From DASQUK01 sp035641315 (GTDB lineage Bacteria > Actinomycetota > Acidimicrobiia > Acidimicrobiales > VFJN01), in NCBI GenBank assembly GCA_035641315.1, contig DASQUK010000244.1, positions 45,920-109,919 on the forward strand: a stretch of 64,000 bases of DNA, written 5' to 3'. A model generated the notes under the pieces. That model was given only the letters and a program-made list of their open reading frames with translations, searched no databases and was not told the origin of the DNA. The translations under genes and the position numbers were made by a program. Shown one piece after another: positions 8,033 to 16,191 of the stretch. The number at the start of each line of letters is the position of its first letter. The first letter of the stretch is position 1.

Positions 8033-9661
8033 GTGGCAGTGACGCCTCCTCCCCCGACCGGCCCGTCGCCCGCCGCCGGCCTGGCGGCTGGCGCGCTCCT
8101 GGGCGGCCGCTATCGGCTCGAGGAGCAGCTGGCGTCGGGCGGCATGGCGCAGGTGTGGCTGGGCACCGACGACGTGCTGCGCCGGGCCATCGCCGTCAAG
8201 ATCCTCCACCAACACCTCGCCGATGACGAGACGTTCGTCGCCCGGTTCCGCCACGAGGCCATCGCCGTCGCCCGCCTGTCGCACCCGGCCATCGTCAACG
8301 TCTACGACACGTGCAGCGACGACGGCATCGAGGCCATCGTCATGGAGCTCGTGCGCGGCCGTACGCTGCGCCAACGCCTCGACGACGGGCCCATCGATCC
8401 CTGGGTCGCCGCCAACATCGCCGCCCAGGTGTGCGGCGCTCTGGCGGTCGCACACGCCGCCGGGCTGGTCCACCGGGACATCAAGCCGGCCAACATCCTG
8501 CTGTCCGAGGACGGCCGGGTGAAGGTGGGCGACTTCGGGATCGCCAAGGCGGCCGAGTCCGCCGACCTCACCCAGGAGGGCTCGTTCCTGGGGACGGCCA
8601 AGTACCTCGCGCCGGAGCAGGTCGAAGCGGGACCGGTCGACGGCCGGACCGACCTCTACAGCCTGGGGGTCGTGCTCTACGAGATGCTGTGTGGGCGGGT
8701 GCCGTTCGAGGGCGACACGTCGTCGGCCACGGCCCTGGCCCGGCTGCACAGCGATCCCCCGAGGCTCCGCCTGGTGAAACCGGGCATCCCCCGTGAGCTC
8801 GAGTCGATCACGATGCGGCTGCTCGCCCGGTCGCCCGACGACCGATACCGCACCGCCACCGATGTGCGCGCTGCGCTGCTCGGCGCGGGCGCGGACGACC
8901 GTCCCACCACCGGCGATCCCACCATCACGCAGGCGGGATCCGACGCAGCCGGTGCCGGTGCCGCCACCACCGGCATCGTCGACCGCCTGCCTCCGCCGCC
9001 CGGTGCGGTGCCGGCGCCCCCAGGCGCGCCGGGTGCCCCGGGCCAGACTCCGCCGGTGCGCTTCGCGGAGAGCGAGCGCCGCTGGCTCGTGCCGACGCTG
9101 CTGGTGGTGTTGCTGGCGGTGGCGCTGGGCGTGGCCGGGCTGCTCATCCAGGGATCGGGCACCGACCTGTTCGGCGATCCCGACGACGGAACGGACCCGG
9201 CGGACGCGCTCCCGCCGGCCAACGAGCAGGTCCTAATCGCCCGCACGATCGACTTCGACCCGGCGGGCGGGGACGGCGAGCACGCCGAGGAGGCGGCCGC
9301 CGGCGACGCCATCGACGGCGACGCGGGCACCTCGTGGAGCACCGAGGACTACAACACGCCGGACTGGGGAGGCCTCGGCAAGCCGGGAGTCGGCCTGATC
9401 CTCGAGCTCGACCAGCCGTCCGAGCTTCACGCCCTGCAGTTCGATACACCATCGGTGGGCTGGCAGGCCGAGGTCTACGTCGCCGACAGCACTCCCGACA
9501 CGCTCGACGGTTGGGGCGAGCCGGTCGCCACGTTCCAGGAGAACGGCAGCGGCACCCGCACGGTGGAGCTCGACGAGAGCGGCGCCTCCGTGCTGCTGTG
9601 GTTCACGCGCGCCGGCGACGACGGGCAGGTCACGGTCACCGAAGTGCGGCTCCAGCGCTGA
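8033..9661 (+). CDS. Transmembrane serine/threonine protein kinase with discoidin-like sensor domain
   Basis: A 542-residue Hanks-type kinase starting at GTG 8033. Kinase landmarks are complete: a glycine-rich loop LASGGMAQVWLG, the ATP-anchoring lysine in RAIAVKIL, catalytic HRDIKPANILL, DFGIAKA, and an APE-like APEQVEAGPVDGRTDLYSLG. A proline-rich linker (about 310-350) leads to one transmembrane helix (LVPTLLVVLLAVALGVAGLL, about 355-375). The extracellular part (about 405-542) resembles an F5/8-type discoidin beta-sandwich (GDAGTSWSTEDYN, VGLILELDQPSELHALQF). In other actinobacteria the gene beside murJ encodes a kinase-like or pseudokinase protein; here the catalytic residues are present, so activity is expected. 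It is followed by the sigma factor. Confidence 0.92.
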   Translation: MAVTPPPPTGPSPAAGLAAGALLGGRYRLEEQLASGGMAQVWLGTDDVLRRAIAVKILHQHLADDETFVARFRHEAIAVARLSHPAIVNVYDTCSDDGIEAIVMELVRGRTLRQRLDDGPIDPWVAANIAAQVCGALAVAHAAGLVHRDIKPANILLSEDGRVKVGDFGIAKAAESADLTQEGSFLGTAKYLAPEQVEAGPVDGRTDLYSLGVVLYEMLCGRVPFEGDTSSATALARLHSDPPRLRLVKPGIPRELESITMRLLARSPDDRYRTATDVRAALLGAGADDRPTTGDPTITQAGSDAAGAGAATTGIVDRLPPPPGAVPAPPGAPGAPGQTPPVRFAESERRWLVPTLLVVLLAVALGVAGLLIQGSGTDLFGDPDDGTDPADALPPANEQVLIARTIDFDPAGGDGEHAEEAAAGDAIDGDAGTSWSTEDYNTPDWGGLGKPGVGLILELDQPSELHALQFDTPSVGWQAEVYVADSTPDTLDGWGEPVATFQENGSGTRTVELDESGASVLLWFTRAGDDGQVTVTEVRLQR

Positions 9662-9715
9662 TCTACTGTTCCCAGCATCGCCCGAGACGCTTCCGACGCC
9701 GACGACCGCTCGCTC

Positions 9716-10282
9716 GTGGCGGCCGCGCAAGCCGGTGACCGCGACGCCCTCGACGCCCTGCTGCGACGCCATCACGATCGCCTGGGGGCCCTTTGCCGGC
9801 GGTTGACCGGCAACCACGCCGACGCCGAGGACGCGCTGCAGGACACGCTGATCGCCATCGCCCGCAGCATCCGCCGCTACGACGGCCGGGCCGCGTTCAC
9901 GACGTGGTCGTACCGCGTGGCAACCAACGCCTCCCTCGACGAGCTGCGGCGCCGGCGCCGGCGTCCCCTCCCCGAGGCGCCCGACGCCGTCGCGGTCGGT
10001 CCGCTGGCGGACGGCCCCGGTGTCGGCGCCGCTGTGCCCTCCGCCGCCACCGCGGTGGAGGACAGGTTGGACATCGACGCCGCGCTCGCCCGCCTGCCCC
10101 AAGACTTCCGCGCCGCCGTCGTCCTGCGGGACCTGTGCGACCTCGACTACGCCGAGATCGGCCGGGTCCTCGGCATCCCGCCCGGGACCGTGAGGTCGCG
10201 CATCGCCCGGGGGCGTGCGCAGCTGGCCGACCTGCTCGGGAACCCGGCCGACGCCCCCGATCGTCCAAGCACGAGACCATGA
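9716..10282 (+). CDS. ECF sigma factor (SigM-like position)
   Basis: A 188-residue extracytoplasmic-function sigma factor. Region 2 shows LTGNHADAEDALQDTLIAI and RAAFTTWSYRVATNASLDEL; region 4 shows LPQDFRAAVVLRDLCDLDY and the HTH IGRVLGIPPGTVRSRIARGR. Placement between a kinase gene and trxB matches SigM of mycobacteria and streptomycetes, which responds to envelope or oxidative stress; equivalence is inferred. The only canonical start is GTG 9716. Conserved-looking residues (DASDADDRSLVAAAQ) continue upstream in frame without ATG, GTG or TTG. The stop overlaps the ATG of the anti-sigma gene as ATGA. Confidence 0.9.
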   Translation: MAAAQAGDRDALDALLRRHHDRLGALCRRLTGNHADAEDALQDTLIAIARSIRRYDGRAAFTTWSYRVATNASLDELRRRRRRPLPEAPDAVAVGPLADGPGVGAAVPSAATAVEDRLDIDAALARLPQDFRAAVVLRDLCDLDYAEIGRVLGIPPGTVRSRIARGRAQLADLLGNPADAPDRPSTRP

Positions 10283-11166
10283 CCACCCCCCGCGACCCCG
10301 ACGAGCTGGCGTCTGCGCTGCTCGACGGCCTCCTGTCCGACGACGAGGCGGCCGCGGCCCGCCGCGACCCCGCTGTCGTGGCCCGGCTGGCCGAGCTGGC
10401 GGCGGTCCGCGAGGCGGTGGGCACGCCTCCCCCACCGCCCGACCCGGCATCCCGCGAGCGGAGCCTCGCTGCGGCGCTGGCCGCCTTCGACGCCGCCGAC
10501 GGAGGCGAGACGGACGACCCGGCGGCGGCGGTCGCTCCGATGACCCGGACGAGGGCGGCGCGCTCCGCTGACACCTCATGGCGTGCCTCCGATCCAGGCC
10601 GCCGTGGCCGCTGGCTCACGGCTGCCGCGGTGATCCTCGTCGTGGTCGGTCTCGGGTTCCTTGCCCGCGACTTGGGGTCCGACGGCGACAGCGACGATTC
10701 CGCGGGCGGATCGGCGGTGGAAGAGACCTCGAACGAAGCTGGATCCGCCGCCAGCGGCGACAGCAGTGAGGGCGAGGACACAGGCGGCGGCCAGGCAGAG
10801 GAAGCCTCGGAGGCCGTCGACCTGGGTGACGTCGGATCGCCGGACGCGCTGGCCGACCGGGCCCGCGCTTCGCTGCCCGAGGACTCGGACGGCGCCGAGG
10901 CGGAGCAGTCCGGCGACGACGCCCCGGCAGAGGCTGACCAGGGGTCGGCTGTGGACGAAGATTTCGCCCGGGCATGCGAACCCGGCGGCGATCCGGCAAA
11001 TGGGGGCGCGTTCGCGCCGGTGGCCGGCACCGTGGTGCTCCAAGGACGCGCGTCCCTCGACGGCCAGCCGGTCGACGTCTGGGTGGTCGACGTGGGGGGC
11101 GCACAGAGGCTCGTCGCCGTGGCCGCCGACTGCACGGTGGTCGTCGACCAGCCGCTCGAGAACTGA
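10279..11166 (+). CDS. Putative membrane anti-sigma factor
   Basis: A 295-residue protein whose ATG (10279) overlaps the sigma-factor stop, a hallmark of sigma/anti-sigma pairs. Residues 1-100 form a short acidic cytoplasmic part beginning DPDELASALLDGLLSDDEAA, like the N-terminal helix of RsmA/RsrA-type regulators, but without a zinc-binding HxxxCxxC. One hydrophobic helix (WLTAAAVILVVVGLGFLA, about 113-130) anchors it. The outer part has a serine/aspartate/glutamate-rich low-complexity stretch and a small C-terminal beta region (VVLQGRASLDGQPVDVWVVD). The role is inferred from coupling and topology. Confidence 0.75.
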   Translation: MTTPRDPDELASALLDGLLSDDEAAAARRDPAVVARLAELAAVREAVGTPPPPPDPASRERSLAAALAAFDAADGGETDDPAAAVAPMTRTRAARSADTSWRASDPGRRGRWLTAAAVILVVVGLGFLARDLGSDGDSDDSAGGSAVEETSNEAGSAASGDSSEGEDTGGGQAEEASEAVDLGDVGSPDALADRARASLPEDSDGAEAEQSGDDAPAEADQGSAVDEDFARACEPGGDPANGGAFAPVAGTVVLQGRASLDGQPVDVWVVDVGGAQRLVAVAADCTVVVDQPLEN

Positions 11167-11209
11167 TAGTTCGCCGATCACGGCGGGGACCCGCAACTAG
11201 GCTGCCGGC

Positions 11210-11596
11210 ATGGCTCAGGTCGGCTCATCTGTCCCGCGCAATCGAGACGCCACCACCCCGGCCCCACCGTCGGGGGACTGGGCTGCGCAGGCCGCCGACA
11301 CCATCGAGCGGGTGGTCGGAGGCGTCCGAGACAAGACCACCGGGCCGGCGCTCACGGTGGCCCGGGGCGTGGTGTACGGCAGCTTCGCGCTGCTCGTGGG
11401 TCTGGCGGCGTTGGTGCTGGGCACGATCGCCGCCGTCCGCCTCGTCGACAACTACCTGCCCGACGCCGTCTTCGGTGAGGACCACACCTGGGCGGCCCAC
11501 CTCATCATCGGGCTTGCGTTCGTGATCGCCGGCTCGGTGCTGTGGATCCGCCGCCACGGATCGGGAGCGGAAGATCGGCCCGCCCAAGTGCGTTGA
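11210..11596 (+). CDS. Small two-helix membrane protein
   Basis: A 128-residue protein of unknown function. After a polar, proline-containing N-terminus (residues 1-45) it has two predicted transmembrane segments: VVYGSFALLVGLAALVLGTI (about 49-70) and HLIIGLAFVIAGSVLWI (about 95-113), joined by a loop with VDNYLPDAVFGEDHTW. It ends in a short basic/acidic cytoplasmic tail. It lies between the anti-sigma gene and trxB on the same strand, a place where actinobacteria often have a short membrane protein. No motif allows a functional call. Confidence 0.72.
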   Translation: MAQVGSSVPRNRDATTPAPPSGDWAAQAADTIERVVGGVRDKTTGPALTVARGVVYGSFALLVGLAALVLGTIAAVRLVDNYLPDAVFGEDHTWAAHLIIGLAFVIAGSVLWIRRHGSGAEDRPAQVR

Positions 11597-11644
11597 GGGA
11601 GCGGAGGCTCACTCTCGAGCCGCCATGACGCATCCAGAGGACAC

Positions 11645-12610
11645 ATGAGCAGCCGCAAGGTCATCGTCATCGGATCCGGTCCCGCGGGTCTGACCGCCGC
11701 CATCTACGCAGCACGCGCCAACCTCGAGCCCTTGGTGCTCGAGGGCGAACCGTCGTCCACCAGCGACCAGCCCGGTGGACAGCTGATGATGACCACCGAG
11801 GTCGAGAACTATCCCGGCTTCCCCGAGGGGATCATGGGCCCCGAGCTCATGACCCGGTTCCGGGAGCAGGCGGTGCGGTTCGGGGCCGACATCCGCACCG
11901 AGAAGGCGTCGCGGGTCGACCTGTCGGCCCGCCCCTTCGGCGTGTGGGTCGGCGACCCCGACGCGGCCGAGCCCACGTACCAGGCCCACGCGCTCATCAT
12001 CTCGACTGGCGCCCAATCGCTGATGCTGGGTCTCGACCGTGAGGCCGAGCTCGTGGGCCATGGCCTCTCGACGTGCGCCACCTGCGACGGCTTCTTCTTC
12101 CGCGACCACGACATCGCCGTGGTGGGCGGGGGAGACTCGGCCATGGAGGAGGCCATCTTCCTCACCAAGTTCGCCCGCTCGGTCACCATCGTTCACCGCC
12201 GGGACGAGTTGCGGGCCTCCAAGATCATGCAGGAACGTGCGTTCGCCAACCCGAAGATCCGCTTCCTGTGGAACCACGTGGTCGACGGCATCGACGGCGA
12301 CGCCAAGCTGTCCGGGATCACGGTGCGCAACGTGCTCACCGACGAGGTCACCCCGCTGGCGGTGACGGGGCTCTTCGTGGCCATCGGCCACAAGCCCAAC
12401 ACCGACCTGTTCAAGGGCCAGCTCGAGATGGAGGAGTCGGGTTACCTGCTGACGGGCCTGGGCAGAGGGGTCAGCTCGACCAATGTCGAGGGCGTGTTCG
12501 CCTGCGGCGACGTGCAGGACCACGTGTACCGCCAGGCCGTCACGGCCGCCGGGTCGGGTTGCGAGGCGGCCATCGACGCGGAGCGCTGGCTCGAGGCCCA
12601 GGGTCACTGA
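11645..12610 (+). CDS. trxB: Thioredoxin reductase
   Basis: A 321-residue NADPH-dependent flavoenzyme that reduces thioredoxin. It has the N-terminal FAD-binding VIGSGPAGLTAAIYAARA, the redox-active CATC in STCATCDGFFF, the NADPH-binding VVGGGDSAMEEA, HRRDELRASKIM, and the C-terminal FAD motif GVFACGDVQDHVYRQAVTAAG. Length is standard. The active-site context reads CDGFFF where most homologues have CDGAFF, a mild change. The thioredoxin gene follows 104 bp downstream on the same strand, completing the pair. Confidence 0.97.
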   Translation: MSSRKVIVIGSGPAGLTAAIYAARANLEPLVLEGEPSSTSDQPGGQLMMTTEVENYPGFPEGIMGPELMTRFREQAVRFGADIRTEKASRVDLSARPFGVWVGDPDAAEPTYQAHALIISTGAQSLMLGLDREAELVGHGLSTCATCDGFFFRDHDIAVVGGGDSAMEEAIFLTKFARSVTIVHRRDELRASKIMQERAFANPKIRFLWNHVVDGIDGDAKLSGITVRNVLTDEVTPLAVTGLFVAIGHKPNTDLFKGQLEMEESGYLLTGLGRGVSSTNVEGVFACGDVQDHVYRQAVTAAGSGCEAAIDAERWLEAQGH

Positions 12611-12713
12611 GGCTGGTCGCAGGAACGGGGCTGGGAACAACGCCGACTGCATCGCTGTTCAGCTTCGTGGTTCTTGGTTTAACTCAAGTCATACAGAGGA
12701 AGGTCACCCAAAC

Positions 12714-13043
12714 ATGGTTGAAGGCATCACCACCCTGACCGACGCCACGTTCGACGAGACGATCGGCGCCGCGGCCGAACCGGTGGTCGTCGACTTCTGG
12801 GCCGAGTGGTGCGGACCTTGCAAGATGATCGCCCCGATCCTGGACGAGATCGCCGGCGAGCATGCGGGCAAGCTCAGCGTCGCCAAGCTGAACGTCGACG
12901 AGAATCCGGACGTCGCCCGCCGCTACGACGTCATGAGCATCCCCACGCTCATCGTCTTCAAGGACGGCGCGCCGCAGAAGCGCCTCGTGGGGGCCAAGGG
13001 TAAGGGTCAGCTGTTGGCTGAGCTCGGCGAGTTCCTGCCCTGA
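12714..13043 (+). CDS. trxA: Thioredoxin
   Basis: A 109-residue thioredoxin with the WCGPCK active site (VVVDFWAEWCGPCKMIAP, about residues 24-41), the central VAKLNVDENPDVARRYDV and the cis-proline loop SIPTLIVFKDG. The ATG at 12714 is preceded by a GAGGAAGG ribosome-binding site, so the longer upstream frame is not used. The gap after trxB includes an AT-richer stretch (TTCTTGGTTTAACTCAAGTC) that could hold a promoter. Two hairpins close the gene on its 3' side. Confidence 0.97.
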   Translation: MVEGITTLTDATFDETIGAAAEPVVVDFWAEWCGPCKMIAPILDEIAGEHAGKLSVAKLNVDENPDVARRYDVMSIPTLIVFKDGAPQKRLVGAKGKGQLLAELGEFLP

Positions 13044-13060
13044 ACCTTCACCACAGACGT

Positions 13061-13091
13061 AATCCACAACCTGTGTGCAAGGTTGTGGATT
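13061..13091. terminator. Perfect 12-bp inverted repeat between trxA and parB
   Basis: AATCCACAACCT (13061-13072) and its exact complement AGGTTGTGGATT (13080-13091) are separated by 7 bases. It lies between the convergent trxA and parB genes, so it probably serves as a bidirectional transcription stop. Each arm contains TGTGGAT/ATCCACA, close to a DnaA box, so a DnaA-binding role is an alternative. Confidence 0.55.
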
Positions 13092-13098
13092 GACTCGA

Positions 13099-13133
13099 CC
13101 CCAACTTGAGGACCTCCAACCCTCAGGTTGGGG
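13099..13133. terminator. Second hairpin between trxA and parB
   Basis: CCCCAACTTGAGG (13099-13111) pairs with CCTCAGGTTGGGG (13121-13133) with one mismatch and a 9-base loop. On the plus strand it is followed by TTAAGCGGTTTT, a weak T-rich tail consistent with an intrinsic terminator for trxA; in reverse it could also serve parB. Confidence 0.6.
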
Positions 13134-13160
13134 TTAAGCGGTTTTCGGTGCCTGTACTTG

Positions 13161-14057
13161 TCAGCGGGTGCCCGCCATGACGCGATAGATGCGCTCGAGG
13201 TCTTCCAGGTCTGCAAACTCGATGACCACGCGGCCTCGCTTGGGACCGACGTTGATCTTGACCCGCGTCTCGAGCTGCTCGGCCAGCAGCTCTTCGAGCT
13301 CCAGCAGCCCCGGGGGTCGCAGCTTGTTCGCACCGCCCGCGCCACCTGCCGACGGGCTCGGTGAGCCCGTCAGGCCGTTGCGCTTGCGCACCGCCTCCTC
13401 CGTCTCACGCACGGATAGCCCATCGGCGGCCACGCGCCGCGCGAGGGCCTCCTGGAAGGCCCGGTCGGGGGTCCCCAGCAGCGCCTTGGCGTGCCCTGCC
13501 GACACCCGGCCCTCGGCCACGAGTCGTTGCACCTGCGGAGGTAGCTGGAACAGCCGCAGGAGGTTCGCGACCGCAGACCGGCTCTTGCCGACCTTGTGCG
13601 CCACCTCTTCCTGCGTCAGCTCGAAGTCCTCGACCAGCTGCTGGTAGGCGGCCGCCTCTTCGAGCGGGTTGAGATCGTCGCGATGGAGGTTCTCGACCAG
13701 TGCGTGCTGCAGGCTCAGCTCGTCGTTGACCTGGCGCACGATCACCGGGATGAACTGCAGGCCCGCCCGTTTGGCGGCCCGCCAGCGCCGCTCGCCGGCG
13801 ATCAGCGTGTAGCGGTCGCTGCTGAGCTGGCGGACCAGGATCGGTTGCAGGACGCCGAGCTCGCGGATCGAGGCGGTCAGGCCCGCCAGTGTCTCTTCGT
13901 CGAAGCTGCTGCGGGGCTGGTAGGGGTTGGGCTCGATCTGGTTGATCGGGATCTCTTCGACACCGGGACGCGCGCCGAGCCCGGCGGCCGTGGTCGATGT
14001 GACATCCGACGGGATGAGGGCGGTGAGCCCCTTACCCAGTCCGCCGCGGCGCTCCAC
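13161..14057 (-). CDS. parB: Chromosome-partitioning protein ParB
   Basis: A 298-residue ParB/Spo0J CTPase that binds parS and spreads on DNA near the origin. It shows the N-terminal RRGGLGKGLTALIP, the CTP-binding region with TLIAGERRWRAAKRAG and VENLHRDDLNPLEEA, the parS-reading HTH (LTQEEVAHKVGKSRSAVANL), and a C-terminal dimerisation domain (VVIEFADLEDLERI). Its ATG at 14057 lies 26 bp inside the parA 3' end, so the two are an operon read parA then parB. Three parS sites lie just upstream of parA. Confidence 0.97.
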   Translation of the reverse strand: MERRGGLGKGLTALIPSDVTSTTAAGLGARPGVEEIPINQIEPNPYQPRSSFDEETLAGLTASIRELGVLQPILVRQLSSDRYTLIAGERRWRAAKRAGLQFIPVIVRQVNDELSLQHALVENLHRDDLNPLEEAAAYQQLVEDFELTQEEVAHKVGKSRSAVANLLRLFQLPPQVQRLVAEGRVSAGHAKALLGTPDRAFQEALARRVAADGLSVRETEEAVRKRNGLTGSPSPSAGGAGGANKLRPPGLLELEELLAEQLETRVKINVGPKRGRVVIEFADLEDLERIYRVMAGTR

Positions 14058-14955
14058 CGCTGACCTCCGTCGCCAGGTTCCGGTACGCGATCGAGCCGCG
14101 CGAGGTGGGATCGAACGTGATGATCGGCTGGCCGAACGACGGCGCCTCGCTCAGGCGCACCGTCCGGGGGACGATGCTGTGGCAGACCTTGTCGCCGAAG
14201 TGGTCCCGCACCTCGCGGACGACCTGGTCCGCCAGCTTGGTGCGGGCGTCGTACATGACCAGCACCATGGCGCTCAGCTCCAGGCCGGGATTCAGGTTGC
14301 GTTGGACGAGCTGCACGTTGCGAAGCAGCTGTCCGAGGCCCTCGAGGGCGTAGTACTCGCACTGGATCGGCACAATGACCTCGCTCGCAGCCGCCAATCC
14401 GTTGACGGTCAGCAGCCCGAGGGAAGGCGGGCAGTCGATCAGCATGTAGTCGTAGTCGTTGCGCACGGCGTCGAGCGCCCGCCGCAGTCGCATCTCGCGG
14501 CTGAACGCGGGGACGAGCTCGATCTCGGCCCCCGCGAGGTCGAGGGCCGCCGGAGCCACGAACAGGTTGCGCACCGTCGTGGCTTCCACGCAATCTTCGA
14601 GTGGAAGATCGTTCAAGATGACGTCGTACATCGAGGATTGCAGGTCGCGGATGTTGATGCCAAGCCCGGTGCTGGCGTTGCCCTGCGGGTCGAGGTCGAC
14701 GACCAGCACCCGGTAACCCAACTCGGCCAGGCAGGCGCCGAGATTCACCGCGGTCGTCGTCTTCCCCACGCCACCTTTCTGGTTGGCAATGGCAATGGTC
14801 CGGGGCAACGGCCGTTCGAACGGGGAAGGGGAGACGGCCGCGGCCTCGTCCAGGTAGGGCGACTCCGGCGATTCCTCCCCGATCGCCTGGTCGAGCTCTT
14901 CGTCGAGCACGGCCGATGTGGGGGGGCCGCCGACGCCGCTGTCTTGGGTGCTCAT
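14032..14955 (-). CDS. parA: Chromosome-partitioning ATPase ParA
   Basis: A 307-residue Walker-type ATPase that positions the origin together with ParB. The deviant Walker A motif is IANQKGGVGKTTTAVNLG (about residues 56-73), followed by VVDLDPQGNASTGLGI (Walker A') and MLIDCPPSLGLLTVN (Walker B). An acidic N-terminal tail of about 50 residues precedes the core, a common actinobacterial feature. The parA/parB reading frames overlap by 26 bp. Upstream lies the parS-containing gap to rsmG. Confidence 0.97.
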   Translation of the reverse strand: MSTQDSGVGGPPTSAVLDEELDQAIGEESPESPYLDEAAAVSPSPFERPLPRTIAIANQKGGVGKTTTAVNLGACLAELGYRVLVVDLDPQGNASTGLGINIRDLQSSMYDVILNDLPLEDCVEATTVRNLFVAPAALDLAGAEIELVPAFSREMRLRRALDAVRNDYDYMLIDCPPSLGLLTVNGLAAASEVIVPIQCEYYALEGLGQLLRNVQLVQRNLNPGLELSAMVLVMYDARTKLADQVVREVRDHFGDKVCHSIVPRTVRLSEAPSFGQPIITFDPTSRGSIAYRNLATEVSGGAPRRTG

Positions 14956-15158
14956 CGCGGATGCTCCCAGCCTTTCGATGCCGGACGCACTCGATCCCCG
15001 GCAAGCTGAACGCGTTCATGATTGCGGCCGACTACGTCCTTCGCCCGCTCACCCGGCGCCATCTCGGGCGGGCCGTCGGCCAGAGCACATACTTTCGGCC
15101 CGCCAGGTCCCGGTCAAGCCTGGGTTTTCCCCGGCCAGGCTGCGCGTTTGCCCGAGGG

Positions 15159-15174
15159 TGTTCCACGTGGAACA
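15159..15174. promoter_or_regulatory. parS site 1
   Basis: TGTTCCACGTGGAACA is a perfect 16-bp palindrome matching the ParB-binding parS consensus TGTTTCACGTGAAACA with one change per half-site. It lies 204 bp upstream of the parA start. Confidence 0.93.
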
Positions 15175-15211
15175 TCGCGGCGGTTCGTGTTGCTGTAGGG
15201 GCGTCCACGCG

Positions 15212-15263
15212 ATGGCGGGACTGTAGGAAACTGCTCTATGGCGGGACTGTAGGAGACTGCTCT
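15212..15263. repeat. Tandem duplication of a 26-bp unit near parS
   Basis: The unit ATGGCGGGACTGTAGGAAAC followed by TGCTCT occurs at 15212-15237 and again at 15238-15263 with a single mismatch. It lies between parS site 1 and the two other parS sites, in a gap of about 590 bp between parA and rsmG that holds no convincing gene. Confidence 0.85.
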
Positions 15264-15501
15264 ACTGGCGCGTTGGCCTTCCCCGCGCCCAAGAGATTGC
15301 CCAAATAGCCAATTCGGCGCCCAGAACATCAGCGTCGCCTAGCGCGGCACCGCTGCGTGACGGCCGGCCAACCTGCTTCTCCTTGCTCCAGAGCGTGGCT
15401 TGACCGCGGCAGCGGCTGGCGCTGACCCGTCCCTCCATTCGATCGTGTTCTTCGGGCCCATACGGCGCTCGGGCGCCGGCGGCCCGTGTCGCGCGTCCGT
15501 G

Positions 15502-15517
15502 TGTTCCACGTGGAACA
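15502..15517. promoter_or_regulatory. parS site 2
   Basis: A second exact copy of TGTTCCACGTGGAACA; the palindrome extends one base further on both sides (GTG...CAC, 15501-15518). Confidence 0.93.
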
Positions 15518-15527
15518 CAGGGCGCCC

Positions 15528-15543
15528 TGTTCCACGTGGAACA
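15528..15543. promoter_or_regulatory. parS site 3
   Basis: A third exact copy of TGTTCCACGTGGAACA, centred 26 bp from site 2, directly at the 3' end of rsmG. Close pairing of two sites could help ParB nucleation. Confidence 0.93.
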
Positions 15544-15548
15544 ACGGG

Positions 15549-16184
15549 CTAGAAGAGTGGCCGCTTGGCCGGGATCCCCGTGCGGCGGGGGTACTGCGGT
15601 GGGCAGGGCTCGACCTGCTGCAGCGCCTGGTAGCGATACTCCTGCGCCCACGACCGGCCCAGCGCGAGGCCCACGCGGGCCAGGCCGGCTGGCTCCCAGC
15701 GCGCAGAAGGGCCACCGCCCGCAACCATCACATCGTCGTCCAGCGGCGGCTCGCTGACCGCCAGGGTTCCGCCGACCCGTAGGAAGGGAGCGGCGCATTC
15801 CGCCGTGGTGGCCGGGCGCCCGAAGCCTCTCGCCACCACCAGGTCGAATCGGGCCCGCAGGTCCGCACGCCGACCCGCATCCTCGGCTCGAGCGCACACC
15901 ACGGTCACCCGCTCCGCGAGGCCGAGAGACTGGACGGCCTCCTCCAGGAACGCGCAGCGCCGCTCACGCCCGTCCAACAGCACAGCCTCGCTGTCCACCC
16001 AGCGCAGGGACAAGACCAAGCCGGGCACGCCGCCGCCGCTCCCCAGATCCAGGAACCGCGCTGGCGGCTGCTCGAGGCCCGCGGCGAAGCCGTCGGCGTG
16101 GTCGACATGGACGCGAACGGAGCCGGGCCCGAGGAATCCCAGGCTCCGGCTCCGCTCCAGTACGTCCAGCAGCGGCGTCACCAC
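15549..16184 (-). CDS. rsmG: 16S rRNA (guanine-N7) methyltransferase RsmG
   Basis: A 211-residue SAM-dependent methyltransferase that modifies G527 of 16S rRNA. The SAM-binding core is ARFLDLGSGGGVPGLVLSL (about residues 42-60), followed by AVLLDGRERRCAFLEEAVQSL and the FDLVVARGFGRPATTAE region that holds the conserved RA residues. It is slightly short because the N-terminal helices are reduced. It belongs to the khpB-yidC-yidD-rnpA-rpmH block on the same strand, with only 7 bp between it and khpB. Loss of RsmG elsewhere causes low-level streptomycin resistance. Confidence 0.93.
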   Translation of the reverse strand: MVTPLLDVLERSRSLGFLGPGSVRVHVDHADGFAAGLEQPPARFLDLGSGGGVPGLVLSLRWVDSEAVLLDGRERRCAFLEEAVQSLGLAERVTVVCARAEDAGRRADLRARFDLVVARGFGRPATTAECAAPFLRVGGTLAVSEPPLDDDVMVAGGGPSARWEPAGLARVGLALGRSWAQEYRYQALQQVEPCPPQYPRRTGIPAKRPLF

Positions 16185-16191
16185 CGGCCGC

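Noticed and set aside
15486..15782. Plus-strand ORF across the parS sites
   Set aside because: It begins with the translation of the parS palindromes (FHVEH-like) and then overlaps rsmG in antisense; no ribosome-binding site.
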